Positions 24,934-38,100 of a DNA stretch of 64,000 nt are shown one piece after another. Both the position numbers and the translations under genes were made by a program. The stretch covers positions 211,185,848 through 211,249,847 of the forward strand of contig JAKGHH010000001.1 of assembly GCA_022828595.1 (NCBI GenBank), written 5' to 3'. How positions within the stretch are numbered: position 1 is the first letter of the stretch; each line of letters opens with the position of its first letter. This DNA is from Nelumbo lutea. Its lineage: Eukaryota > Streptophyta > Magnoliopsida > Proteales > Nelumbonaceae. The notes below the pieces were generated by a model. That model did not search any database. It was not told the DNA's origin and worked only from the letters and a program-made list of their open reading frames with translations.

Positions 24934-25254
24934 TTAGAGATTATAAGCTAATCGACCTAAACTGTTTCACCATGCTTGGGTTTTAACTTATGGATCAAAG
25001 TTAAGAAAGTGTGATTAATTCTCCCGATTTTTTTATTTTAAAAACATCCACCACAAACTCATAAACGTCTTGCCCCATAAGTTCCCAAAACTTTGGTAAA
25101 CTAGGTGGAGACATCACTTCTCGGCCCTGGAGCCTTCAAGGCTCCCATAGACATCACCTCTTCTCGGACTGACTTCATCGAAGGAATGTCTGACAACATT
25201 TGGTTATCTAGATTATAGATAACTAGGTGGAAAAGGCCCTTTATTGGTTAAAAC

Positions 25255-25556
25255 CAATGTTTTCAAAATCAGACCGGATTGGACAGTCGAACCAGAAAAG
25301 CCAGAAACTGGTCATCCATTTTACTCCAAAGCCGCTTTTTAGCCAACAACTGTTTATTTGGTCAACAAACCGTTGACCCAGGCAGTTGAACCATCAAACC
25401 ATTTGACCTGAGAACGGTTTTTGGCCCTTTTGTGTTTTTAAAAATTTTAAATTTTTTTGTCAGAGTAGACCGTCCATTCTGACTGGATGGTCGGACCATT
25501 CAACCCGGGAACCAGACCAGAACAGTTCCCTGTCCGGTCTGGTTTAAAAAACCTTG
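25255..25556. mobile_element. hAT-like MITE in LINE
   Basis: 302 bp with inverted ends CAATGTTTTCAAAATCAGACC and GGTCTGGTTTAAAAAACCTTG and subterminal CCGG-containing repeats. The flanks GTTAAAAC (25247-25254) and GTTCAAAC (25557-25564) are an 8-bp duplication with one mismatch. LINE coding resumes on each side. Confidence 0.85.
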
Positions 25557-26154
25557 GTTCAAACAAGCCTTCCCTCTGGGAAGTGAATTGGTTTCAAGCG
25601 CTTGAATAAAAGTTTGGGCTATCTCCTCATGTTCTGACCTCCAACCTCCATTTACATACTTCATCCACGAAATCTGATTTCTATGCTTTCTAAAGTTCAC
25701 AAATTTGTGGAAAAAGGTGTTAAAATCACCATGTTGGAGCCATAGTTGTCTGGACTTTCTGTTTCCAGAAGAGTTATAGCTGAGCAGATGAAGCAGTAAT
25801 TCCTCACTAAGTTTCTCTAGATTCCAAAATATCTAATTGCTCATTAATTAAGTCCACTCAGTGATTTATATTCCCAAACTTATCCCAACTCCATCTCAAT
25901 TATTGTTTAGTACCATTCAACTCAGTGATTTATGGCAAACTTTGCTGCTATAAGAAAAGGAGGATTTTGGCTAAAAAGAATTACATCTAATTTTACATCT
26001 TCAATATCAGCAACATGGGTAACACTAATAGAAACTTGAATTACTAGAGCTCATTACCCAGATTAGTGACAAAGCCACCCGGTTGAAGGTTAAGAACTTG
26101 GCTATAGTTCAGAACACAATAATGTTGACCTCTTCCAAAATTTGGTCTTCTGTT

Positions 26155-29100
26155 TTATCTCTGAGAATCACAGTATTGTGGATAATCACAGCAGCAGGGT
26201 CCTGCTCTGACCTATAACACGTAAAAATAATTAACAGTCTTGAGTATGATAAGCACCTCAAAGAGAAAATTAATAAAGCAAGTAAAACAACCAAGTCTGG
26301 AATATACCCACTAAGTAGCTAATAGAAAATACTCAGTATCAAACATATATTTCTCTAGTTGCAAATATTTTGAACTCCGATCTGTTCTTACTATCCTATC
26401 CCGATTAACAATTTGACTTAAATTCCCTACTCTGTTTGATTTGAAGGAAAATTCAAACCAAACACAGCCAAAAGCACACAAGGTTATCTTGATCCAAACT
26501 TTGGACAATATTACCATTTGAGTTGTTACATCTTACATTATATGGAACTAAACAATATTTTCATTTTATTTTTTTGGCCCTAAATGCCACCTATGACATT
26601 TACAAGATCAACAGAAATAATCAAATAATGAAGACAATCTAAATTAATATGTTGATGAATTTCAAGTATGCAAGAAACATGACAACAAGGCAATGCAATA
26701 GAGGCTAGTTCGCTATAACCATGACACAAGGGAGAAAAGCATTGCATATTAGATATGGATGACATCTAACCTCTAATAAATAACAGAACATAGAATGCTA
26801 ATGCTCAGGTTGAGATATTCATACTTTTTTCTATAATCACTGCCACAATTAGTTGTAGCACTAAGCACAAATGCAGAGACATCAACACTACCACTCAATA
26901 GGTCCCACCTAAAAAGTATGCATATACATCAATATTGATCAGAATAGATCATCAAATGTATTCTACTAAGATATTTCTTTATGTTGGCTACCATCCTATG
27001 ACAGATTAAAAGTGAGCGGGGAGCATAGCTACATCTGATCAAATAAAGTTCTGCTAACAGTTAAAGCCTGGGATGTATAAATTGTCAGTACTAACTAGAA
27101 AATCTTTCCAAGGAATAAATTCCCGTACCTTACGAAAAGTAAAGGAGACTCTTCTCGAATTTCTTCTGATGATATTGTCCCCCACCATATCAACCTGTAT
27201 CACAAGCATAGCCAAGTGAACATCTTCTAGAAATGAAATTAGCAGTGCTAAAAAATTCAAAGAAAATGCCTGAATAGCAAGTAGCAACATGCCAACATCA
27301 CTATACAAAAGAATCCTAATTACCAGACCAAGATAATATACATATATATATATATATATATATATTCATATTTAATGATTTATTTGCTAAATATTGTGAA
27401 CAAATAACAGGCAGATAATTACACAATGTACTCAAAACTATACGATATGAAGTTATTCCTTCTATCCTAATCTTAAACCACTTCCACTTCTATTTTTCTT
27501 CCTGAATGAGAGGAACTATTCTATTTTTCTTCCTGGCTTGAGAATAACATCTTGAAAACCAAATAAACAAGTGCCATAGTGAGAATAGACCTGCATAGAT
27601 AATTGGAACTATTCTAACTTTTTGAGATTACCATGGATGGATTGTCTATGGACCCTGTTGAATTCAGTCAAAGATTCTGGGCATCAGTACAAGATTCTCA
27701 ACACTACCACCAGAGTTCACATTGCTCATCAGTGAAGAGTGTATGCTGTTAGGGTCGGATATGATGTCCATGGGTCAAAAAAAAAGCAAAGAAACTAAAA
27801 TATATTACATTTGCAATTTAAGAAAAAAGAATATACCACCTTTAGCATTCTCCATATTGAACAAATAAATGCTTGGACACTACCATTTCAACTATACATG
27901 TTCATAAAACAAAAAATTCTACTTCCCAATACCAATGGGTTCACTAATGAAACTATTTCCACCATTTAATATACATAAATGCACAGGGACAGAGATGCTA
28001 ATTAGGTTGCCAAGTGAAGGACTCTAAACAACTAAGAAATCTTCCATGTAGCTATCTGCTACAGGCCAAAAAAATGTCACATGTTCATCTTGGCACCTTT
28101 GATTTTTGGATTTGGATGGTAACTTCTGATAGATATCACTTATTTAATTTGAACTGGCTCTCATTACCAACAAGGAGCAAGATGTCATTCAGGTATACAG
28201 GATAGCAATGTCATAAACTATTTGGCAACAACCTACCTTTGAAGTGGACTCCTGAGATAACACATATCCACAAGTCAACTTGCTTATCACTTGTCAACAT
28301 ATGCATCCCATTTAGTTACCATATCAATCAGATGGATTTACCGAAATCTCCATCATGTCAATTTACCCTATTCATAAATTCTCACTCTATGGCATTGATC
28401 AAAAAAATAAATAAATTCTCACACTACGGCAGCCAAAGAATTCACATCAACCTCACCTTTGGAATGGACTCCTGAGATAACACATATCCACAAGTCAACT
28501 TGCTTATGACTCGTCAACATATGCATCCAATTCAGTTACCATATCAATCAGATGGATTTACCAAAATCTCCATGTTATGGGCCCGGGTGTAGGATCTCGT
28601 CACGGGTCGGTCCACGGGGAGAACCTCTAGCTTCCCCTTGCCCCTCCCCTTGCGTGCAGACCCTATCGTGGCAACCTAAGGGTGATTTGTTCAAGAGATC
28701 ACCCTAACTCTCCTAAACTCTTTCCTTGACTGAAAATTGAATGCCTTTATTCTCAAATCGCATCTCCTTAAATAGGAGATTACAAGAGGTGGGAAGGACT
28801 CCCTGTAGAATTCAACTACTTACAGATAAAGATAAATCACACCTTAAGATCAATCAGACTCCTACTTCTAATAGATAAATCAAACTCTAGAAGATAAGGA
28901 AAACTACTAATGATAAGATAAGTTGAGAGCTGATAAGATAAGCTGCTGCCTTGTGGGCCCCTCCTCACTGCTGCCTGCCGACGGCTGTACGTCCTCCCCA
29001 CGAACGCATCCACAACTACACCCCTCCTAAGCGACGAGCTTGTCCCCAAGCTCGAGATCTAGGTAGGCGTCTTGAAGAACAGTCCAGGGGATCCAGGTGG

Positions 29101-32100
29101 CCTCAGCTGATGGTAGGTCATCCCATTCCACTAGGACTTCGAGAGTACCTCGATTGACGCAGGATCGAACCAGAGCCCGAGGCTGGAGAAGGGGTCTGCC
29201 GTCCCTTAAGGGTGGTAGGGAAGGTACCTCATCAGGAGGAGTACCTATAAATGGCTTGAGCAAGGACACGTGGAAGGTATCATGGAGTTTGTTGTGCTCT
29301 GGTAGCTCAAGCTTATATGCAACTTTCCCGATTCGCCGTAACACCTTGAAGGGCCCGTAAAATTTGGGAGCCAATTTAGGGGGAGATCTGCCTTTGAGAG
29401 AGTGTTGCCGATAGGGTTGGAGCTTCAACCACACGAACTGTCCGGGCTCGAAAGTTAATTCTCTGTGGCATTGATCGTAGACATTCTCCATGCGTGTCTG
29501 AGCTTGCTGTAAGTAGAGAGCAACTTCGGCCAAGAGGGCATCGCGATCTTGTAGACTATGATCGATTTCTTCTAGCCGTGTCGAACCGGGTTCGTAGGAC
29601 AATAGGCGGGGGGGTTCCCGACCATAGACGACCCGGAATGGAGTCATGCCAAGAGAAGAGTGATAGGCCGTGTTGTAGCAGTATTCGGCCCACGGAAGGC
29701 AATCCACCCAACGCCGTGGTTGGTCACCCACAAAACAGCGGAGGTACATCTCTATGGTACGGTTTACTACCTCTGCTTGCCCGTCTGTCTGTGGGTGGTA
29801 GGCGAAGGAAAAGGCTATGGTTGTACCCTGGAATCGAAATAGCTCCTTCCAGAAGGTGCTAGTAAAAACCGGGTCCCTGTCACTGACGATGGATACGGGT
29901 AGCCCATGAAAGCAGAAAATATGTGTGAAGAAGACGTGGGCAATCGAAACTGCGCTATACGGGTGGGATAAGGGAATGAAATGAGCATACTTGGAGAAAC
30001 GATCCACCACCACGAATAAGACCGATTTTCCGCCGACCTTGGGTAGGCCCTCAATGAAGTCCATGGAGATATTAGCCCAAATCTGTGTTGGAAGTGAAAG
30101 AGGCTGGAGAAGGCCCACCGGCTGTAAGTTTTCCCATTTTTGTTGTTGACACATGGAGCAATTTTGGATGAAATCCCGAATCAAAGCCCGCATACCATGC
30201 CAATGGAAATCGGTGTGGATGCGGTGCAATGTCTTCTGAACACCTTCATGTGTGGAGTTATGAATGTTGGAGATGACGGAGGGAATTAATGGACAATCGG
30301 CTGGGAGATATACCCGTCCCTTGTATAGTACTAGCCCGTCGTGAATGGACCAGTTCGGGTTGGTTGCTCCGGACTGTATCTTTTGAACAAGGTCCCTCCA
30401 CTCTAGTGATTGGGGCAGCACGCTTCTAACGCTTTCCAATAGGGTGACACGGGGCCAAGAGATTGCACAAAGGTGTATAGCATCTTCGCCACGCCTGGAC
30501 AGTGCACCCACGGCCCGATTTAAGGTCCATACCTTGTAGTCTACCCGGAAGTCAAACTCGAGCAGCTTACTCGCCCAGTGCTGTTGAGGTGGAGTGGTAA
30601 GCCGCTGCTCCAGTAGATACTTGAGACTGTAGTGGTTCGTCTTGATGACGAAGGGACTCCCCCACAAGTATGGCCTCCAGTGTTGTACGGCCTTGGCTAG
30701 TCCAATCAACTTGCGCTCATAGGCCGGTAGCTTTAGATGTCGGCCAGCTAATTTGCGGCTAACGAAGCTATGGGGTGCCCTTGCTATTGTAGTACTACTC
30801 CAATGCCTATACTGGAAGCATCACATTCAACCGTAAATCCTTGGTCAAAGTTTGGTAACTACAGCACTGGGGTGGAGGAGAGTGCATCCCTTAAGTTTGC
30901 GAAGGCGGCATCCACTGCTTCATCCCACTGGAACGCGTTCTTCTTTAGCATCTTGGTTAATGGGGCAGCCAAGAGTCCGTAATTCTTTACAAACTTGCGA
31001 TACAATCCGGTCAGTCCTAAGAACCCGCGGAGAGCCTTGGTGGACTAAGGTTTAGGCCACTCTTGAATTGCTTGGATTTTGGAGCCATCTACCGAGACAC
31101 CTTGCCCGCTGATTACATGTCCCAGATAAAGGACCTGGCGCTCCCCGAAGGAACATTTGAGCCGCTTCAGGAAGAGTTTGTGTCGGCGCAGTAGTTCCAG
31201 AATAGTTCGTAGGTGACGAACGTGCTCAACCCATGATGTACTGTAAACCAGGATGTCGTCAAAAAATACTAGGACGAATCTGCGAAGGTGTGGTCGAAAT
31301 ACCTCGTTCATCAATGACTGAAATGTGGATGGAGCGTTGGTGAGGCCGAACGGCATGACTAGGAATTTGAAGTGGCCATGATGCGTCCAGAAGGCTGTTT
31401 TTTCCACATCCTCGAGGGCCATCCGGACCTGAAAGTACCCTGATCTGAGATCAAGCTTTGAGAAGTACTAAGACCCGTGGAGTTCATCCAGCAGTTCGTC
31501 TACCACGGGAATCGGAAATTTGTCCTTGACGGTTCTGTTGTTGAGTTCTCTATAATCCACATAAAACCTCCAGGTGCTGTCTTGCTTCGGTACCAATAAA
31601 ACCGGCGAAGAGAAGGGGGAGCGGCTGGGGCGGATGATTCCTTGTTTCAACATTTCTACACAATGTTTCTCTATCTCATCTTTTTGCAAATGCGGGTAGC
31701 GGTATGGCCGGACGACGACGGGTTCTGATCCTGGTATTAAAGGAATCCGATGTTCACACGATCGGGCAGGTGGGAGTCCCTTGGGTTCTTGAAACACGTC
31801 CAGGAAGTCGATGAGAAGTCTCCATCTCTGCGGTGTGCATGGCTTCGCCATGGAGAGTATGCACCTGCGGTCTTTTTTCCTTTACCCTGGTTCTCTGCAA
31901 AGTGACTTGTTTTCCATTTAGGTGGAATGACATGGTTAGGGCACTGAAGTCCCATAGGATAGGGCCTAGAGTGTTGAGCCACTTAACTCCAAGCACTATA
32001 TCAAACTCGTCTAGGGGCAGTACAAATAAATCAGTGGAGAAGGGTTCGGATTCGACCTGTATTTGAATGTTCCGACAGATTCCAGGGCTGTGAACTCTCT

Positions 32101-35100
32101 CCCGATTTGCGACGGCTACCTGAAGTTGTGGTCTGCTTTCCACCGGTAGTTTCGGTTGAAATGTCGCTTGCTTGCTGACAAAATTGTGCGTGCTTCCCGA
32201 GTCCACCAGAATACATACTGGTTTTCCTACCACCTGTGCCCGCAGCTGCATGGTTTGAGAGTTTTGTAACCCAGTGATGGCGTGGAGGGAGATCTCGGGT
32301 TCTAGTGTTGTGGGTTCCTCCTCGTCTTCCTCCAGTTCGTCTACCAGGAGGTAGAATAGCCGCTTGCATCGGTGCCCGGTTGAGTAAAGCTCGTCGCAGT
32401 TGAAGTATTGCCCTCTTGCCCGGCGCTCCACCATCTCAGCTCTAGATAAGTGTTTGATGAGAGGTGCTGTCATGCTGCTTCCTATGTTGGGTGCCGATCT
32501 GGAAGTGCTACTTGTGTGAAGCCTTTGTTCCTTGTTGGCTGCCAAAGAAGACCCTCCTCCAGTTGTTTTCGGGTTTGTCCATGAAGTCGTTGAATGCCCC
32601 ATGCTGAAAGACCCTCGGCTGATCTGTAGCTTGCGCTCGAAAGCGCAAGCTAGTTTCATGGCGGTGACCAGGTTGGGAGGGCTCTGCATTTCTACATCGA
32701 CTCTCAGGGGCTCGACTAATCCAGTGGTGAACATATTCACCTGTTGATCTGGGCGCACTGAGGCGGCTCTGGCGAGAAGGGTCTGAAATTGCCGTTGGTA
32801 CTCGGCTACGGTCCCAGTCTGCTTGAGGTTAATTAACTCCCCCAATGGGTTTCTTGTCAATGGGGGCCCGAACCGGAGGAGGCAGTAGGACTTGAACTGG
32901 TCCCAGTTGAGTCCTGGTTCCTCCTGCTCTACCCGATAGAACCAGAGCTATGCTTCTTCTGTCAGATGAAACGCGGCCAGACTGACCTTATCCCTCTCCT
33001 CCGTGCGCTGATTGCGAAAGAATTGCTCGCAGCGATACAACCATCCCAGTGGGTCGCCGTTGCCGTTGTATGAGGGAAACTCCAACCGACTATACTTGGG
33101 TATGACCGCTGTTGTTGGGGTGGTGATCTGTCGTTCGTCGGATGCCTCCGCCAAATCTGGTCGGCGGCTATTGGTGGTGGTCGCCCCTTCAGGGCTCCTC
33201 TCCCTGGTGGAGAAATACAACTCCAGTAGGCGACGAAGCTCTCGGACATCTTCCTTGACTTCTCTCACTTCTGCGTGGTTCTCCACGAGTCGGTGTTCCA
33301 ATTCGTTGACCCTAGATGATAGCTGCTCCATATCGCCCATGACGTTTGGCTCTGATACCAAAATGTTATGGGCCCGGGCATAGGATCTCGTCACGGGTCG
33401 GTCCACGAAGAGAACCTTTAGCTTCCCCTTACCCCCCCCCCCCATTCCTTTGCGTGCAGACCCAATCGTGGCGACCTAAGGGTGATTTGTTCAAGAGATC
33501 ACCCTAACTCTCCTAAACTCTTTCCTTGACTGAAAACTGAATGCCTTTATTCTCAATTCGCACCTCCTTAAATAGGAGATTACAAGAGGTGGGAAGGACT
33601 CCTTGTAGAATTCGACTACTTACAGATAAAGATAAATCACACTTTAAGATAATCAGACTCCTACTTCTAATAGATAAATCAAAATCTAGAAGATAAGGAA
33701 AACTACTAAGGATAAGATAAGATAAGCTGAGAGCTGATAAGATAAGCTGCCGCCTTGTGGGCCCCTCCTCACTGCTGCTGCCGACGGCTGTACGTCCTCC
33801 CCACGAACACATCCACAACACTCCATCATGTCAGTTTACCGTAATCATAAATTCTCACTCTATGACATTGATAAAATAAATAAATAAATTCTCACTCTAC
33901 GGCAGCCAAAGAATTCACATCAACCCCACCTCTCAAACACAAAAGATCCAAACCAAGCTAAGCTAAGCAAAGCTTCTTTGTCTTCTTGGAGTTCTTGATC
34001 AGCTGGAACAGATCAGGATTATAGGATCAAGCACATGAGCCTTTAGGATACACATGATCTTACCCCCAGTTGAGGTATTGAGGATCATGATCTCACAAAA
34101 AAGCTGATGAGGAGGCACCATTACCTTGAATGCACGCACACATACATGGTGACAATGTTGGTGGAGCCATTGTTGTATGCCAGCAAAAATGAGGATTGAG
34201 GAGATCCAATCCCCTTACTGTTGCATACAATCCATGGTTACAATGTGTTGTGGACTTGCAGCTGTCTTTCTCAGTTACAAGCTGCACCAATTGTATATTT
34301 GTGCAGCTTCCCCTTACTGCTGTGACTTTGTCACTTTATCTTCCCCATACCCGTTTCAACTTATACACCCTTACCATGTGGTTAGAAAGTCCTTATTTGA
34401 AGGCCCTTTTTATATTGAGATTTATGGATGTAAAGCTACAAGGAAACTGCACAAATATACAATTGGTTACGGTATAATATGAACAAGGGGATAGAAGATT
34501 TAGCTTCTCTAGAGGAAAAATCAAATATAAATCTTAAAAGCAATCAAAAAACTAGGTCAACAATAATCATATTACCTTATGGTGTGGAATGTAGTGATGC
34601 CAAGCATACCGTGCCTCTCCAGATAACAGAAGCATTGACCGAGGGGGAAGAAAAATGATTCTTCTAGTGAAATTTGAACAGTGGTCATTATCTTCCTCTG
34701 TCACATCATTACTGGTGGTCAGTGGAGGAAGCCATGTTCCTTGTGAATATCTCCTGAATTCCATAATGCAAGGCCCTGCTAATGAAAGGCTGAAAATTAA
34801 TCCCTCAAATGCTGAATGAGTGTCTATATGTGGGGACAAGCCCACCCCATGTGGGTATTCATTGACCTGTAACAAATCTAATAGATGCCTTCAGAGCCTT
34901 TAAAATATCAAGAACAGAAAACCAAACAGAAACAGTATAAAACATTAATTATCAATTGGTACAAACTAAGTTGATAGATTGAAGATCATAGAACATCAAA
35001 GGGTACAAATTTTGATGGTAGCAGCATAGGCAACCCAGGGCCTTCTGGAATTGGAGGTGTGATAAGGGATGGAACAGGGAACGTGTTAGCCATGTACTCT

Positions 35101-38100
35101 GGGCCGATTGGGGTGGGAGATTCATTGAGGGCTGAGATTCTTGGAGCTATTGAAGGAATTCAAAGGGTCAAGGAAATGAAGATCAAAAAGGTGGTTATAG
35201 AAGGTGATTCTGCAATGGTGGTGAAATGGCTAACAGAGGACAGTGCTATGATGTGGAAATACAGCAATGAAAAGAGGAAATATAAATGGTTAACCAGGGA
35301 CATGGAAACTCAATGTAATTGGATAAAGAGAAGTGCAAATGCAATGGCTGATGGTCTAGCTAGGCAATGGGTAAATAGAGACACATTATTCTGGGCTGTT
35401 TTGTAATCACTACAAGATCAGAAAATTCTTGGGTAACTGGAGTTAAGACCTTTTAGCTCCACCCCGTTGTAATCTTGTTTTTATCATTAATAAAATTTCA
35501 CTGTTACTAATAAAAAAAAAAGATCATAGAACATGAAGGCCAAATTAATTAAGAAAATGCACAAACATAAAGCATATCCAGCTAAGTACTTAAGGCCAAG
35601 AATCAGTTCCAAAATCCTCAACAAGATTTTTGAACACTTGTCCAACTTCTTGAAAATCTATGCAAGTTCAGCTTTTAAATCTAGCGTCTTTTTTTCTACC
35701 CCAACTTCATTTACAACTGTAACGGAAGGATAGAGACTATCCACTTTATTGCTTTGTACAAAAAACATATGGAGCATTTACGATGGTTGTGTGCCAAGCA
35801 CCCCAATTAATCCAAGATAGCCACTGCTACCATGCCCCATCAAACCATTTAATTTTGTAGAAGCTATAGAGTTTGAGTCCCTAGTGATGTGCTAAAAGGC
35901 ATGGGAGATTTATGCTCAGAGGTGCACCTTCAGGTGAGGCACCCTCAAAACACCCTGAGGTGCATGCTGAGGTGCTGATGCCCCTGATGTGTATGCCTTA
36001 AGTGCATGGGGCATACACCTCAAACACCTTTTGCATGATTCGTACTAAAGATGTATGCCTCATGCAAAAAGAAAGAAAGAAAAGGAAAGAAAGGAAAGGA
36101 AAGGATAGGAAAAGGAAAGGAAAAAAGAAAAAAAGAAAAGAAAGATGAGATCTTTCGGCTAGTGTTATGCATCCTCATTCTTCTTAATACAAAACATCTT
36201 TCATCAAAAAAGAAACAAGAAAAATAAGATGAGATCCTCCTTCTTCCTCCTCTTCGCGAGGCTTATGCCTCTTGCATTCTAAACTATGCCACACACCCCC
36301 AAGTAGTGGAATGGCTCACAAGTCACATCATGCCTCCATGTTTTAAAGCACTGATCCCTACTCCCTATTAGTTACCTCCAGAACAACCAGTCCCAATCCA
36401 CCCCCTGTTGGCCGAGCCATCTGTCTAACTATTTCTTAATCTTTGCGTCCTTAAAAAGTATGCCCTCAATTCACTTGCCAGATATCTTCCATTAAAATGT
36501 ATCTATATTACCATGGACCTGAGTTATTGTTTCTTAACCAGCCCACAACCTTGGAGTCTCCTTCCAGCTAACTCTTTACTGGTTGGTGGAAGGATAGAGT
36601 TATCAATAGAGAAGAATGATAACATGAATAAACAGAATGATTAGAGTCCAATAAGGTAGAAACTTCCACCAACTTCTTTACTGGTTAGAAGTTAAACTGA
36701 AGGAGAGGGAAACTCAAACTAAATGACAAGAAAAAGCCCTTTGTGTCCTCTCACCATATGTGGAAAGAACATTAGGTTAAATTTTGCTCGAATGGAACCA
36801 CAGTCCAACCATTATTCATTACCAACTTTGTGATGTGAGGGGATAGATCTTAAAAGTGTTTTCTCAATGGAAGTGTGCGTGAAAGAATATAGAAAGACAT
36901 GGTTCTTGCATCAACGCAGTACAAGAATAAGATCTTTTTCTGCTATATATGCATCATACAAGCAAAATGATGTTCTTTTCATGAGTTTCCCTGAGAAGCC
37001 AATTGACATTGTGATCCCACAAGATTTTTCAAATTACAACTTGTCTAAATAAGAAACTTGAATGGTCATTCCTTACAAAGTACTATCATTAAGTTGATTC
37101 CTTGGTCATAGATCAATTATCCCTTGGAAGAATTTGTTGCATCACCACTCCTCATGTAGGAGGTAAAAAAGACAAAGCTATGTCAATGCCAGGTCTCTTG
37201 CAGGGAAGAGTGCTACGGGCTGAGATTTCCATACGCTGTGTTGCAAAGTGGCTCCCCTGCAGTTATACAGTTATACCCATAAAAAACTACACCGTGAACT
37301 CTTATCCCTATTGTTTTTTTTTTTAATTTTCTTTTTTATCAATAACTGTAACTTTCATTAGATAAAGATGCAATAAATAGAATACAAATACAATTGGAGA
37401 TAAAACATCTTATCTCCAATATCGAAAAGCTTTACATTAGAGCCCAAAACAATTGATTCCTCCAATCACTTGCTTTGCCACATGATCAGCCATGATAATT
37501 AACCATCCTTTGGGCCCATTGAAATCTCACATCCATACCCCTAGTCAACCACTTGGTCTTCTTTAGTTCATTTTGGTACATCAATATGCCATTACCTTTA
37601 TTTTGTAACCACCTGACTACCAATTGAGAATCATCTTCTACAATCAGTTAGTGCACACCTAATTCCTTTGCTTTGGTTACCCCTTCCACAACTGCCATTA
37701 CTTCAGCCCTCAAAAAATCCCTAATGCCAATTGTACCCAAGAAAAGTACCCCCTCCAATCACTTGCTTTGCCACATGATCAGCCATTATAATTAACCATC
37801 CTTTGGGCCCATTGAAATCTCACATCCATACCCCTAGTCAACCACTTGGTCTTCTTTAGTTCATTTTGGTACATCAATATGCCATTCCCTTTATTTTGTA
37901 ACCACCTGACTACCAATTGAGAATCATCTTCTACAATCAGTTAGTGCACACCTAATTCCTTTGCTTTGGTTACCCCTTCCACAACTGCCATTACTTCAGC
38001 CCTCAAAAAATCCCTAATGCCAATTGTACCCAAGAAAAGTACCACCACATGACCTATCTGGTGGACACTGGGGGTGAAACTTTGCAAGTTCGCTCATACC

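Larger units (their letters stand above)
22900..25950 (-). mobile_element. LINE (L1-like), decayed, - strand, with nested MITEs
   Basis: Read right to left, fragments give 'LWLQHGDFNTFFH' and 'NQISWMKYVNGGW' (25600-25740), 'MLSDIPSMKSVREEV' and 'ALKAPGP' (about 25120-25190), the RT core 'HPISPYLFV' with 'GLIRLTKKA' (about 24170-24240), 'VKYLGIPM' (about 23900), and a block upstream of zf-RVT at 23308-23490. The aspartates expected in the YADD-like motif are altered ('LFFFHDVLLFGK'). Many stops are present. Two MITEs (24583-24933 and 25255-25556) interrupt it. It lies between BAM8 and ALKBH8; borders are approximate. Confidence 0.75.

Noticed and set aside
29097..29862. + strand open frames across the gypsy integrase
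   Set aside because: They are antisense shadows of the long - strand pol frame, which carries the known motifs.
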